Below are positions 26,400-36,712 of a stretch of 64,000 nucleotides of DNA, piece after piece (within the stretch, counting starts at the first letter, position 1; every line of letters starts with the position of its first letter). Where the stretch lies: NCBI RefSeq assembly GCF_000003815.2, contig NC_049981.1:13315856-13379855 (forward strand), read 5' to 3'. The stretch comes from Branchiostoma floridae (taxonomy: Eukaryota > Chordata > Leptocardii > Amphioxiformes > Branchiostomatidae). Both the position numbers and the translations under genes were made by a program. The notes below the pieces were generated by a model. It was not told where the DNA came from, ran no database searches, and saw only the letters and a program-made list of their open reading frames with translations.

Positions 26400-26801
26400 G
26401 AAGGCAATACCGTCTTTTATTTATTTCCCAATGATACAGCTCATTACACGGATCTGCCTAGGCAGCTTTGGGCTGGTAGCGGCAGATCCACAGGGATACA
26501 GACGAACATACATCATCGGTCGACGTGATCGCACATGTTCGCACATGTTTACACACGACGGGGGTTATACCGCCCCTTACGGGGTGACATACCCTTTCAT
26601 ATGCGCCAGGTCTCCCGTCCGGATGAATGATGTAAATCACCGTGAGCCGAAGCTATGTACTCATTTTCACCTGAGTATAGTGAGGAAAGCCGTGTAAAGT
26701 GCCTTTCCCAAGGGCACAAGATCGGTAACACGGCAGGCGGATTCGAACTCGCAACCTCTCGGTCACGGGGCGAACACGGTCCCACTGCGCTACGCGGTCC
26801 C
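26400..26801 (-). mobile_element. tRNA-derived SINE
   Basis: Reading the minus strand from 26801, GGGACCGCGTAGCGCAGTGG resembles an RNA polymerase III A box (complement at 26781-26797), and GGTTGCGAGTTCGAATCC a B box (complement at 26739-26756), spaced as in a tRNA. It is followed by TTGTGCCCTTGGGAAAGGCA, a sequence common downstream of the tRNA head in marine-invertebrate SINEs. The 3' boundary is uncertain; 26400 is a guess. Confidence 0.65.
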
Positions 26802-26919
26802 ACTTGAACCCACAAGAACCATTTTCCTGCGTAGAGAGGTTTGCTGTCGCCGATTATGTCTCTGCGTAGGAGAATGTTCAGAACAGTCTTGCCTACAAGG
26901 GCGTCTTGCCTGCAAGGCC

Positions 26920-27060
26920 TAATCTCCAAGCAGATCCGCGGTACGGGTGGCGTAATATAGTATCAAACCCACCGGTGTCCGTTTGACTCCCTTTGGCCGG
27001 CTATACTCCTTGGTCAGTTTGATACTATCTTATGGCACCGTAGGATTTGCTTGGAGATTA
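26920..27060. mobile_element. Mutator-like MITE, 141 bases
   Basis: An imperfect palindrome: TAATCTCCAAGCAGATCC at the left, with an inverted counterpart ending TTTGCTTGGAGATTA at the right, and ATAGTATCAAAC opposite GTTTGATACTAT inside. It is flanked by a perfect 9-base direct repeat TGCAAGGCC (26911-26919 and 27061-27069), the target length typical of Mutator-like elements. Confidence 0.85.
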
Positions 27061-28166
27061 TGCAAGGCCGCCTTTAGAACAAAAAGTCTACCAGAGAATT
27101 TGCCGGTTCTGACCAGTTGAGCGGCGCCTCGGATGGGCCCTTTATGGGGCCTACACCTATGCTAGGTGCCGAATTGCAAAGTTCACTTGAATGTCTTGAC
27201 TAGAATTTGGTAAAGTTCTACCCCTTAGCAAGTGTTTAGTATGCATGGCAAAAAATTAGTGCCGCCGAAACCTAATGGCAAACAGAGACTGAGTGGCTCA
27301 AAACAACAAGCAAATGATTTGTCACAGTAAACTTTTTGTTACAGTGCCTCAAAACGACGCTGATAACCATACAAACCAGAAAATACATCAAGCCCTCATT
27401 TTAATAGGTGTCATGTACGTTTGTCTAGCGTTTCTGCAGTATCTAAGTCAGCCGTATCGTGACTCTTTTGAAGTTGAACCGTGTGGAGTCTCTGGGGCTG
27501 AGGCTTTGGAATTGAGCTTAGCTGCAGTATTTCAGTCAGCCGTATAGTGTCTCTTTTGAACCATAGAGGAAGCAGGTGGGTTCACTTGTAAGTTGCATGT
27601 CTGCTTCGCATCGTAGAACTAGAAGCAACCGACTCGGAACAAGTGTGAACGTGTGAAAGCAGGCTTTGGCAGTAAGAAAAACAGTTTAATGACTGCATTT
27701 TTATGTAACGTTACTATGAGACCACTATGCTTCCAGCTCAATAAAGAATAAAGAAGAATTGAACCTTGTGCAAATGTATTTCGCTCCAACCATTATTTCC
27801 CCAAGGAAGGTAGCAGAAGGGCTACGCACCAAAAAGTCGATAGGTAAGACGACTCTGTCTGTCTGTCTGAAATAAAATTCTAATCTCCGGATACGTTTAC
27901 ATATTAATGATTTTGTCAAAGTACCTGTTACCCCTACAATCCATAATAGTACTGCCCAGGTGAAAAGTCAACAAACGACACGTGGCCTACCACGTGATCA
28001 GTATGTAAATAACTTCCGCGAACTGACCTGAACTTTATCACTTCCTGGTTGGTGTAGGCGGGATCATGTTTCACTCAGATCGGTTGGCTCAACTTTAATT
28101 CTAACTTTCCAGACGCAAATGCTGAACTCCTAAAGGGTACCTGCGTCAGTTTACACTACGGGAATC

Positions 28167-31100
28167 ATGGCGAGATTCGAAGACAGCTTTTGGGTGAGTG
28201 AAACCTTTAGTAGCTTTACAAATTCTTGGCTTTATTTGGTTTCCGGCAGGACACACTTGAATGCACCGTACCAACCTTGGCGGTCTAAGTTCTAAACCTT
28301 GGTAACTTACCCAGTTACCAAACTTTTACTTGTTTGTATACATGATATGTGCTTTGCAATTGTGTGCTAGCCGAGATATCACAGATAAGTGAATATAACG
28401 AACGAGAGTTTTAGCATATGATAATCATGATAACGTTACTGTAACATAGATTTGGATCAAGAATATTTGGTTCTTCTACATAGCCTCGTGTCCCACAGAA
28501 AATTCTTGTGTACAGTTATTCCAACGTTTGTTTATCAATCGCTTAGTGTTGCCTTTGGCGTAGACTTCTATACACAGAGACTTTGACCTTCGTGTTTGAA
28601 ACCCGTCATTTTGAGGCTCCGATTCTACAGGGCTACACGTACACATGATATCCGAACCAGGAGGTTTTATCAAGATAAACCCCCCTCATCTCAGTCAGCG
28701 ATGACTTGTTTAATAAACCATGACGACATCTGGTTTAAGTTAACTCATAGCTGGGCTTTCACAAATGTATTCTTTGTTTGGTCATTAGCCAGAGAAAAAG
28801 TAGAAGAAAGTGTCTGAATTGAGCTTACTGACTTATTCTCAAATCATTAATGCTAAATATAGACAAAGTTGGGCACTATCCAAGAAAGATGTGCACTGTC
28901 TGCCAGGTGTGATTTTCTGGCTGTCTACCAAATTCTAAAAGATCTGGCAGCAGTGAAAGATAGGAAATGACTTTCATTATCATGGTACTTGGAAGTGCAC
29001 AGGAAACCTGTGATAAAGGACTTCACCTTAAATCGGCAGTGCAATGAAACCTCCACCTTCACTTGACCTCAAAGAGGAACTACAGCAGACAAAATGGCAG
29101 ATGTGCTTCAGGGGGTCATTATTGCATTTTGCAGTTATTAAAAAGAAAATTCATGCTAAATACTAAGACGTGACTGCGATGTACACAAAATTTTGTCACC
29201 TTGCTACATATTACATGAAATCTAATATCGTTCATAGGAAATTAGAATCACAGGACAAGTAGCTTGCCTCAGTATTCTTTATAGAAACTAGGGCATACAG
29301 GCCTCCAGTATTCTGACTGTAGCAGTTCCTGTTGTCAGATAAATCATTGGTTGGATGCACTAATGTGCAGGAAGTGGTCTTATCTTCAAGGAAGCAGAGG
29401 GAACATTTTCAGGCACTGTGTCCTTCATTAGACAAACCACTGACTAAACGACTGGGGCATGTTCAATTTAATAAAAACTGTTGAACTTCAGAATGAAACA
29501 AACAAAGCTGTAACATTAACAATTTATGTAACGTTACTGTTCCAGCACTCATCTTGTACAAAAAGAAAATGCAACAACAAATGTCTAAGCTGATCACACT
29601 ATATGCACTTAGACTTTGAAACATGCCACTCTATAACAAGTAAAATTGTACTGTCAGTAAGACATGTGGGTACCAAAAGTCCATGCAGGGGTAATACTTG
29701 TTATGTGTATGCAAATATCTCAAGGACATGTATAGTAAATCATCTGACTAGGGCTGGGTACCGGTACAGAAAATTCAGGTCCAGGTCCGGTTCAGGTCCA
29801 AAGGATCAAGTCCAGGTCCGGACCTGAACCGGGACCTGATTCAGTATGACTCATACCAATGGTCCATTTCACTACCAAGAAATCTGTTGGGTGGAGAATT
29901 AGACTAACACTGGCGTTTTAAAATCCTACAACGCTATTTGCACCTGTGTGATTGGCTGTAAAATTTAGTAGAAGTTACTATAAACTCTACTCTACTTCAC
30001 TCTTCTTATTTTCTTCTACCTACAATCGCAAAAACGTGTGAATGCCTGATGAAATAATCTGTTAATTTTCCAATCGGTCCAACATCCGGTCCACCTAATT
30101 TTTTCAGGTCCAGTTTTTCAGGACCGGTCCAATAAGAAAAACCGGTTTTGTACCGGTACCCAGCCCTACATCTGACATAAGAAATAAACAGGCAGTGTCT
30201 TTACATTTGCTTGGAGATATACGGGTCTTATTGCCTATCAGATCTCAAACCTAGCAACACCTGAGAAATAGCAATAAGCTAAGGCATACAAAGTCCAAAT
30301 GTTACATTGAGTAGGTCAATATTGCCAGCAGAAAAAAAAAGACAATTAAGTGTCTCAGAGTCATTGAAATTATCTTGGAAATAAAGAAAATGTTGGTTTT
30401 TTCTTGCCATGGCAAATTTTGTTATTCATGATGGGCCAATCTCATGATTATGATATTCAGAAAATAGGCGTGTTCGAAGATTCATTAGGGGGTGCTTTGA
30501 ATTGTTGTGACTGTTCCTTCTAAGGCTGTACATTACAGCCTTTGTATCAACACTTGTAGATTAGTGTTCGTGTTCGTAAGTACCACAATTTTAATGATTA
30601 TAGATTGCTTAAATTATAACCATGGTACCATACTCAATAGGATAATGACCATTAGTCTGTCTCATTCCCATACTCAATCACACCCTTGAGGTGAGTGTGA
30701 GTATACTAGGGGCTTTTCTAAGCTTACAGGGTTGCTACCCGGGTAACTGATGTGATACAACAGGCTCACTTTTGTTTTCATTTCTATTTAAGCAAAATGC
30801 ACTGTACTCTATGTACTTTGTAGGGCCTAATGTATAGCAGTCTAAAAAAAGTCATGAATTTCACTCAAAATTTTTCCAATAATTCTGTATGTAGCATTTT
30901 TAAAAATCAAGCTTGAATGTATGATACACAACAGCAGTAAACTGTCAGTATCGCAGTAAACTGTCAGTATCACTTGAAATTGGTAAGTCATCATATCATT
31001 CTCATTGCTATTTTTGCAGGGTACTGACTTCTGCAGTACGCAGGGGTTTGAGACCCTGTTAGCTCGTATGAAGGAGGGGTCTAATATGTGTAAAGAGCTG

Positions 31101-34100
31101 GAGGACTTCCTAAAGCACAGGTAAACATTTGAGTGTTTCAAACCCAACGCTTAGAAATTAGATATAACGTTATCCAATTTTTTTTCTGTATAATAAGCCT
31201 GCCAACCTCTGTTCAATTAGTTCCAAAACTGTCTTTCTCAACCAAAAGGTACACATGCAAAACTTCAAACATGTAAAAGTAAAACAATGCACACTTGCAG
31301 CCATCTTTCTTTTGCTTAAAAATAATTGGCTGCTGATAAGTAAAGTAACCTTCATAGTGGTATTGCTTGAGATTTGGGCTGTGACAAGAAAATGGTAACT
31401 GTCCTTGTTCTATCCACACAGAGCTAAAGCAGAAGAAGATTATGCCAAGACTCTACAGAAGATGGTGAAAAGTGCAGGTGATGGGGGAGAGATTGGGTAA
31501 GTTTGAGATAAAAATTCTGCAATTCCATTTTTCAAGTGTTTGAAAAACTTTGATCTTTTGCTGCTGGTGCTAATTTTCTGTGAACGAAGACTTCATCAGA
31601 TTCTATAAACAAAACCCTCTAGACAAGGGTACATCTATTAAAAAGATCAAATTCTAGAATTAGAAATAGAATGAAAGTTCACAAATACTAACATACGGTG
31701 AATAGACCTGTCCTTGGTGCTGACTTACACTCTACTACATTGTTTTTGAACCTTTGATATAACACAAAGAGTTGCCATATGAATTTTCTTCTGTCTTTTG
31801 TATGCAGGATACTAAGGAATGCATGGGACACTGTCAGAAAAGGTTGGTGACTGTATTATCAATAGTGTAGTAAAATTTGTATGGTATTATAACATTAGAT
31901 CAAATGTAACGGTTTCTCAAGACTTATTCTCACTCCTTATGAAACAGTGGGTTTATTTCCACACAAGATTCCAGTGCTATATGGCCAATGTTTTTGCTGT
32001 TAAGATTCAGGAGCCTAGAGGGGCTAAATCAGGAATAAAGTGTTAAGGCACTATGTCAGATATTTATTAGTGGTCTGTGCAACTCATTATCCTTTTCTGT
32101 GCCCAACAGAAACAGAGCATTTGGCAAATGTGCACATGACGATGTCCCAGAGTCTGACAAAGGAGGCAGAGGACATTAGAGGGTTCAGGAAACTACAGGA
32201 ACAAAGCAGGAAAGAGGTGAGTGAGTGAGTGAGTGAGTGAGTGAGTGAGTGAGTGAGTGAGTGAGTGAGTGAGTGAGTGAGTGAGTGAGTGAGTGAGTGA
32301 GTGAGTGAGTGAGTGAGTGAGTGAGTGAGTGAGTGAGTGAGTGAGTGAGTGAGTGAGTGAGTGAGTGAGCGAGTTGGATATGTTAACAAGCGCAATATAT
32401 AGCAACTTGTACAAACTTGTTGATTCAATATGAAAAAAGAATAATGGAACTTAGTATTTGAAGTTCAATACCATAGGAAGCAGGCAACTATGTAGACATT
32501 AACTTCAGAATGTTCCTTCCTGTAGACAGAAGAAGACAACATGAAGTACACCAGATTGAAGAGGGATCTTTACAAAAAGACCATGGATGTAAGAACTTCA
32601 GTTTAACATATGTCTCTGCATTTTTTTAAAAGGTATAATTCTTTGAAGTTCATAGATTTGTGTGAGCTATTTTGAACAGATTTTGATGTTGATTTTTCTA
32701 CAGGCTAAGAAATCATACGAGCAGAAGTGTAGGGAAGCAGACGGTGCTGAGAATGCTTACAGTACCTCCCGGGTAACTGCACAGCAGAAAGAGATTGATA
32801 AGGTGGTGCAACTTACTAACACAACACATACTGTCAAATTTGTAAAGTTCACGGGGACTTAATTTTGTAGTAAGAGTGGAAAAGATTGTGGTTTTGGTGT
32901 TCTAACCTTTGCACTGCTGGTGAAAACTGTACTCTGATTCAGGAATTTACATGTACTTAGCAACAGCAACCTCTGTGGCTTAAAGTACATGTCTGTGGCT
33001 CTATGATCACATGATTGAATGATAAGAAAACAGTTTTGTTAATGAAAAAACTGTTGTCTTTTACTCCAGTTGAAAAAGAAGGCATCGGGTGCCAGACAGC
33101 AAGCAGAACAAGCAGGTACTACACGTCTGATGTTTGCTTATCAGAGATAGATAACTAAGAAACAGCATTACTGTATGATTTGTACACTCTTCATAAACTA
33201 AGGTCTGTTGTTACAGTAGGGTAAACATCATCTCTGAGATGTTACAATTTTGAAACCCTACACTGTACACAAAATAAAGTGTTTACCAATAAGCTTTCTA
33301 TCATCTCTGAGGTCTTTTAAAGAAAAAATCAAAATAGCTATTTTCTTTGTTTCCCCAACAATGTGGTGTTTTATTACATTTACTACAGGTAAAGTTAGAA
33401 CTGTTGTATTACCAAATAGTTATTATGTTGGTAATTTACAGACACGGCATACAAGAGCTGTGTGGAAGGTTTGGAGCAGTCCAGGGTTTCTTGGGAGAAG
33501 TGCCACGCCCACTCTTGTCAGGTGTGTAATATTGTCTTTAAGTTATAATAAATGTAATATATTATCATTCATATTACCTTACTGGTGCTAGATGTAAATA
33601 GATGTAATATGCTAGTAATATGATACATCTAAGGTATAGTCTTACATGCGTAGTGATGAACTACTTTTTCTAGTAACATTATGTAAGATGGAAGGGCCTT
33701 GATAAGCAACATTGATTTTTCCAATTTTTTCAAATAAATGTGAATAAGATATTTAAACAATGCAGTATCATATAAAACTGTTTTTATATCTGCAGCNNNN
33801 NNNNNNNNNNNNNNNNNNNNNNNNNNNNNNNNNNNNNNNNNNNNNNNNNNNNNNNNNNNNNNNNNNNNNNNNNNNNNNNNNNNNNNNNNNNNNNNNCGAT
33901 TTGATCATGGACTTCCACAGATGAAGATGATTTTATACGGAAGTTAGTCTGGATTTCGGCTATGGTGAAGCTGACAGTCGTATGTAGTACCATGTACATA
34001 ATTTGTACACCACTGCTTCCATAGAGCAGGAGTTCTTCAGTAGTCTACATCTCCATTGGGGACCATTTCATAAATTTCTCTTTTGGCAGCCAATACGAAC

Positions 34101-36405
34101 CAGCTGTGTCACAAATTATGTGAGATAATAATACGAAGATCAAAATTTAACAATGTCATTCTTTAAATTAGAAAAATTGAAATGTTTTTAAATTCTGGTA
34201 AAACACACTCATTGAAATGTTTTTAAATTCTGGTAAAACACATTCATTGAAATGTTTTTAAATTCTGGTAAAACACATTCTTTTGAAATATTCCCTCAAC
34301 TTATGAGATGGTCACCATCCATTTCCCTGATATAAGCAGTAACTAACCACTTTCACCCGCCCACCCTCCATCCCATTACCTGCGCTTCCATCCTTCTCCA
34401 GATGGTGGTGCTTATGCTACAGTACAGGAAACACGGACTCAGAGGTTCTCTAGCCCTGCCTCACCCAACTTTGGTGAAGGGGACACTGTTAAAGTTGCTT
34501 TTGACTATGATTCACAGGTGAGCTAAGCTTGGTGATGGGACTTGTTCTTTTCTGCTTCCTTTCTCTCCATTTATGTGGTGATGCTGATGCTGAAGTTGAT
34601 GTGTGTCTGTGTCAACATCTAACAAATACCCTCTCAAGGCTTTTGAAAGGGTCTTGTTACATGTACCTTCATTAAAAATGGAGGTAGTGTTGTTGATCTG
34701 TTTGTCTGTTTGTATGTCTTAATAATTTTGGTCAGCATAAGCTTAAAAACTATGGATGGGTTGTGATGACATTTGTTATGTTTGTAGATATTGGAGAAAT
34801 GAAGGTCAAGGTTAATTTTTCGTCTTCTGGTGGCTTTCCTTTAAACTACAGCAGAATTTCAGTTTTGTATTTTCTGTTCCAGACACCAAGCTGTCTTGAT
34901 ATTTTAGTGGCTGGAAGCTTTGACATAGATTAAAGGTGGTGAATGTTTTGGCCCCCTGGCAGCTACTTTTGGAACTGCAGGGACAATTATGATTTCTGCC
35001 TCTTGATTCTACCATTCATTGAGGGCCAGACTTCAAATATCATGCAAACTATCCGTATATAGCTGTGATTTCATCATCATTACTGTGCAAAGTAGAACCA
35101 GCATTGCCCTACAGGTGGCCACACAGTCACCAAAACATTGGCTTTTGTACAGTTTCTTCTTTATTGTGAAACTTTGCTATACTATCTCCGAGTCTGTTTA
35201 GATTTTAGATCATAATTTTTTTTCCCTTTTAAGAAATATTTTTACTTTTCATGATGATGATGATGTTTCTGTCTGATAAAATGTAATCAGCTGACAGTGG
35301 ATTCTTATGCCAGCCCCCTCACCAAATTCTGTACCATGCATCCTCAACCTGTATTAACCCATATCTGAACACACTTAATAACATAATCATTCAATCAGTT
35401 GTTGAATTGTATGCCATATCCTTGTTACCCTGCCTAACATTGTTCTGACTCACATATACATGCAGAAGCTAACATGTCTTTGCAGCTGAGCTTATGATGC
35501 TGAGTGTTTAATCAGAATTACATAGAAGGTGGATACTGCCACCTTGCAATACTAAATCTCTGGTCTTGAGTTTAAGTTTAACCTTCTCCCTACTGCCTGA
35601 CCTCATAACCGGTACACATTTGGTGATGAGGAAGGCCTCATCAGGAGGGAGAGGGTTAAAATTGAATTTATCTTGTAACATCAAGACTAATCTTTTACAT
35701 TTTAGCAGTTTCAATGTGTCAAGTGTTATATATGGATTTTGATGAAATCTACATGCAATATTCAAAACCCTTCTAAAGTAAGGAATTGATAAATAATTCA
35801 TATGAGCCTCAGCCCTATCTTGGAACTGTGAGTCTGATTCTCTTTGAATATGAATTTGAATCAGATCTATTTTTACTGAAAACCTTGCAGGCTGTAGATT
35901 GTCTAGGTTGTTCAATGCTTGTTGCAACATTTCACATTCACACTAAAAAGCTGATATTTTTGTAATGTTGTTTTTTTGTAATGTATTAAAATTTCTTGAT
36001 ACTATACCAAATTGGGGCTTTCCCTACCATTTTGTTGGAATTTTGTTGCTAATTACAAAAAACAATCAATCAAGAATATCATCTTGGGATGCAACTTCAA
36101 AGTCAAAAATTTTCCCTATCTGTCCCTCAAGCAAACTGCTTTTTCAGCACCAAGGTCAAGACTTGTATACTTGGAGGAAACATTACCGGTACATCAAAAT
36201 AGACAATTCTCATCATCCTGCAAACACAACTGATGAAACCAAATGTTTGACTTCTTTACCTCAGGGTCAGCAAGAATTAACTCTGCGGAAAGGTCGCCAT
36301 ATCCGCGTACTGAAGAGAGAGAATGACCTGTGGTGGCATGGTGAAATGGATGGAAAGATCGGAGTTTTCCCCTCGACTTATGTGGAACCAATATCACTGA
36401 TTTAG
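28167..36405 (+). CDS. PSTPIP1: PSTPIP-like F-BAR and SH3 domain adaptor protein (gene interrupted by assembly gap)
   Basis: F-BAR proteins form curved dimers that bind and bend the plasma membrane and, through SH3 domains, recruit actin regulators; PSTPIPs also bind PEST-type tyrosine phosphatases. Exons: 28167-28193 (start, MARFEDSFW), 31020-31120, 31422-31496, 31808-31842, 32110-32216, 32526-32588, 32704-32802, 33070-33115, 33442-33521, one or more lost in or near the gap, about 33921-33979 (uncertain), 34402-34517, and 36265-36405 with stop TAG. Junctions are GT/AG and in phase outside the gap. The protein shows GFETLLARMKEG, RAKAEEDYAKTL, LKRDLYKKTMDAKKSYEQKC and a C-terminal SH3 domain, the architecture of PSTPIP1 rather than the SH3-less PSTPIP2. 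An ancestral single-copy gene is equally possible. Confidence 0.88.
29749..30168. mobile_element. hAT MITE, 420 bases, in intron 1 of the PSTPIP-like gene
   Basis: Ends TAGGGCTGGGTACCGGTACA and TGTACCGGTACCCAGCCCTA are perfect inverted repeats, and the 8-base target duplication CATCTGAC is perfect (29741-29748 and 30169-30176). The left interior repeats CAGGTCCAGGTCCGG words with inverted partners on the right. It is related in its terminus to the TAGGGGTGGG family in VPS13 intron 1. The perfect ends suggest recent insertion. Confidence 0.92.
31020..33521 (+). CDS. PSTPIP1: F-BAR domain exons 2-9
   Basis: These exons encode residues 10-211, a largely helical, charged coiled-coil typical of F-BAR domains. 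Landmarks are FETLLARMKEGSNMCKELED, KAEEDYAKTLQKMVKSAGDG, HLANVHMTMSQSLTKEAEDI, MKYTRLKRDLYKKTMD and KKSYEQKCREADGAENAYS, all with counterparts in human PSTPIP1 in the same order. The 3' end of the domain is missing because of the gap at 33797-33896. An acceptor-like TATATCTGCAG lies immediately before the Ns, suggesting that the next exon starts at or inside the gap. Confidence 0.88.
32217..32369. repeat. (GTGA)n microsatellite beginning exactly at a splice donor
   Basis: 153 bases of near-perfect GTGA tetranucleotide repeat (about 38 units). The first unit is the 5' splice site of exon 5 of the F-BAR gene (AAAGAG|GTGAGT). Long open frames on either strand here translate the repeat and are not genes. 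Confidence 0.95.
33797..33896. other. Assembly gap (100 N) removing part of the F-BAR gene
   Basis: 100 N directly preceded by an acceptor-like pyrimidine stretch and CTGCAG. Human PSTPIP1 has about 40-50 more F-BAR residues at this point, so at least one exon lies within or is truncated by the gap. Confidence 0.95.
33921..33979 (+). pseudogene. PSTPIP1: Possible F-BAR exon fragment beside the gap, with an apparent one-base frameshift
   Basis: After acceptor TTCCACAG and before donor GTATGT, one frame reads DEDDF and the adjacent frame reads YTEVSLDFGYGEADS. Joined, they would resemble the DDELYEEVRLTL segment of human PSTPIP1. The second frame ends in phase 1, matching the next exon at 34402; the first frame does not. 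One missing T in a TTTT run would explain this. I regard an assembly or base-call error next to the gap as more likely than a real pseudogene. Confidence 0.4.
34176..34280. repeat. Three tandem copies of a 35-base unit
   Basis: Near-identical copies start at 34176, 34211 and 34246, each beginning ATTGAAATGTTTTTAAATTC and ending TGGTAAAACACAYTC. They lie in an intron of the F-BAR gene. Confidence 0.95.
36265..36405 (+). CDS. PSTPIP1: Terminal exon of the PSTPIP-like gene: SH3 domain body
   Basis: With the end of the preceding exon (VKVAFDYDSQ, the ALYDY-equivalent strand), this exon completes an SH3 domain: GQQELTLRKGRHIRVLKREN, the proline-binding LWW dipeptide, and GVFPSTYVEPI with the conserved Pro and Tyr. 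The stop codon follows a few residues later, so the SH3 domain is at the extreme C terminus as in PSTPIP1. Acceptor TACCTCAG lies at 36257-36264. Confidence 0.9.
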   Translation, partial: GQQELTLRKGRHIRVLKRENDLWWHGEMDGKIGVFPSTYVEPISLI

Positions 36406-36429
36406 TTTCATTTGTTTAAGTTTAGTGGA

Positions 36430-36712
36430 ATTTGCCCATACATCTGTAACAGATGCTTAGGGGTGGTGCATCTCCATTTCTGTAGCCCTTGGGCCACACA
36501 TTTGTGCAAACCACTACAGCAGGGGGCTGGTCTGCTGGTAGTGATGTGTGTTTAACTCCCATACTCAAATACCAATAATTAGTGCTGAGTGCTAAGCAGA
36601 GAAAGCAGCATGTACTAATTATAAAGTCTTTGGTATGACTTGTCCGGGAATTGAACTCACCACCTTCCGAATGCAAGGCAAACACTTTACCCACTCAGCA
36701 ATTGCACCAGTC
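36430..36712 (-). mobile_element. tRNA-derived SINE downstream of the PSTPIP-like gene
   Basis: On the minus strand from 36712, TGGTGCAATTGCTGAGTGGG resembles a tRNA 5' end with A box, and GGTGGTGAGTTCAATTCCCG a B box (complement near 36645-36664). The body extends to a segment ATCTCCATTTCTGTAGCCCT; a similar segment recurs near 54880-54910 in the cyclase gene, suggesting another fragment of the same family. Confidence 0.65.

Larger units (their letters stand above)
24687..28166. promoter_or_regulatory. Intergenic region between the divergent VPS13 and PSTPIP-like genes
   Basis: About 3.5 kb separates the VPS13 start codon (minus strand) from the F-BAR gene start codon (plus strand), so both promoters and 5' UTRs should lie here. 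I cannot pinpoint a TATA box or initiator with confidence. It also holds a tRNA-derived SINE, a Mutator-like MITE and a short direct repeat (GTCAGCCGTAT near 27448 and 27535). No additional gene is supported. Confidence 0.6.

Noticed and set aside
26700-26801. A genuine tRNA gene on the minus strand
   Set aside because: A and B boxes are visible but the cloverleaf arms do not pair well and a SINE-like body follows, so a tRNA-derived SINE is the better reading.
32087-32428. Open frames made of LTHS or similar repeats
   Set aside because: They translate the (GTGA)n microsatellite at an F-BAR splice donor; no stop occurs simply because of the repeat.
35508-35930. 140-codon minus-strand open frame in the last F-BAR intron
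   Set aside because: No recognisable domain and no flanking splice or start context; possibly an old repeat, but nothing supports a gene.
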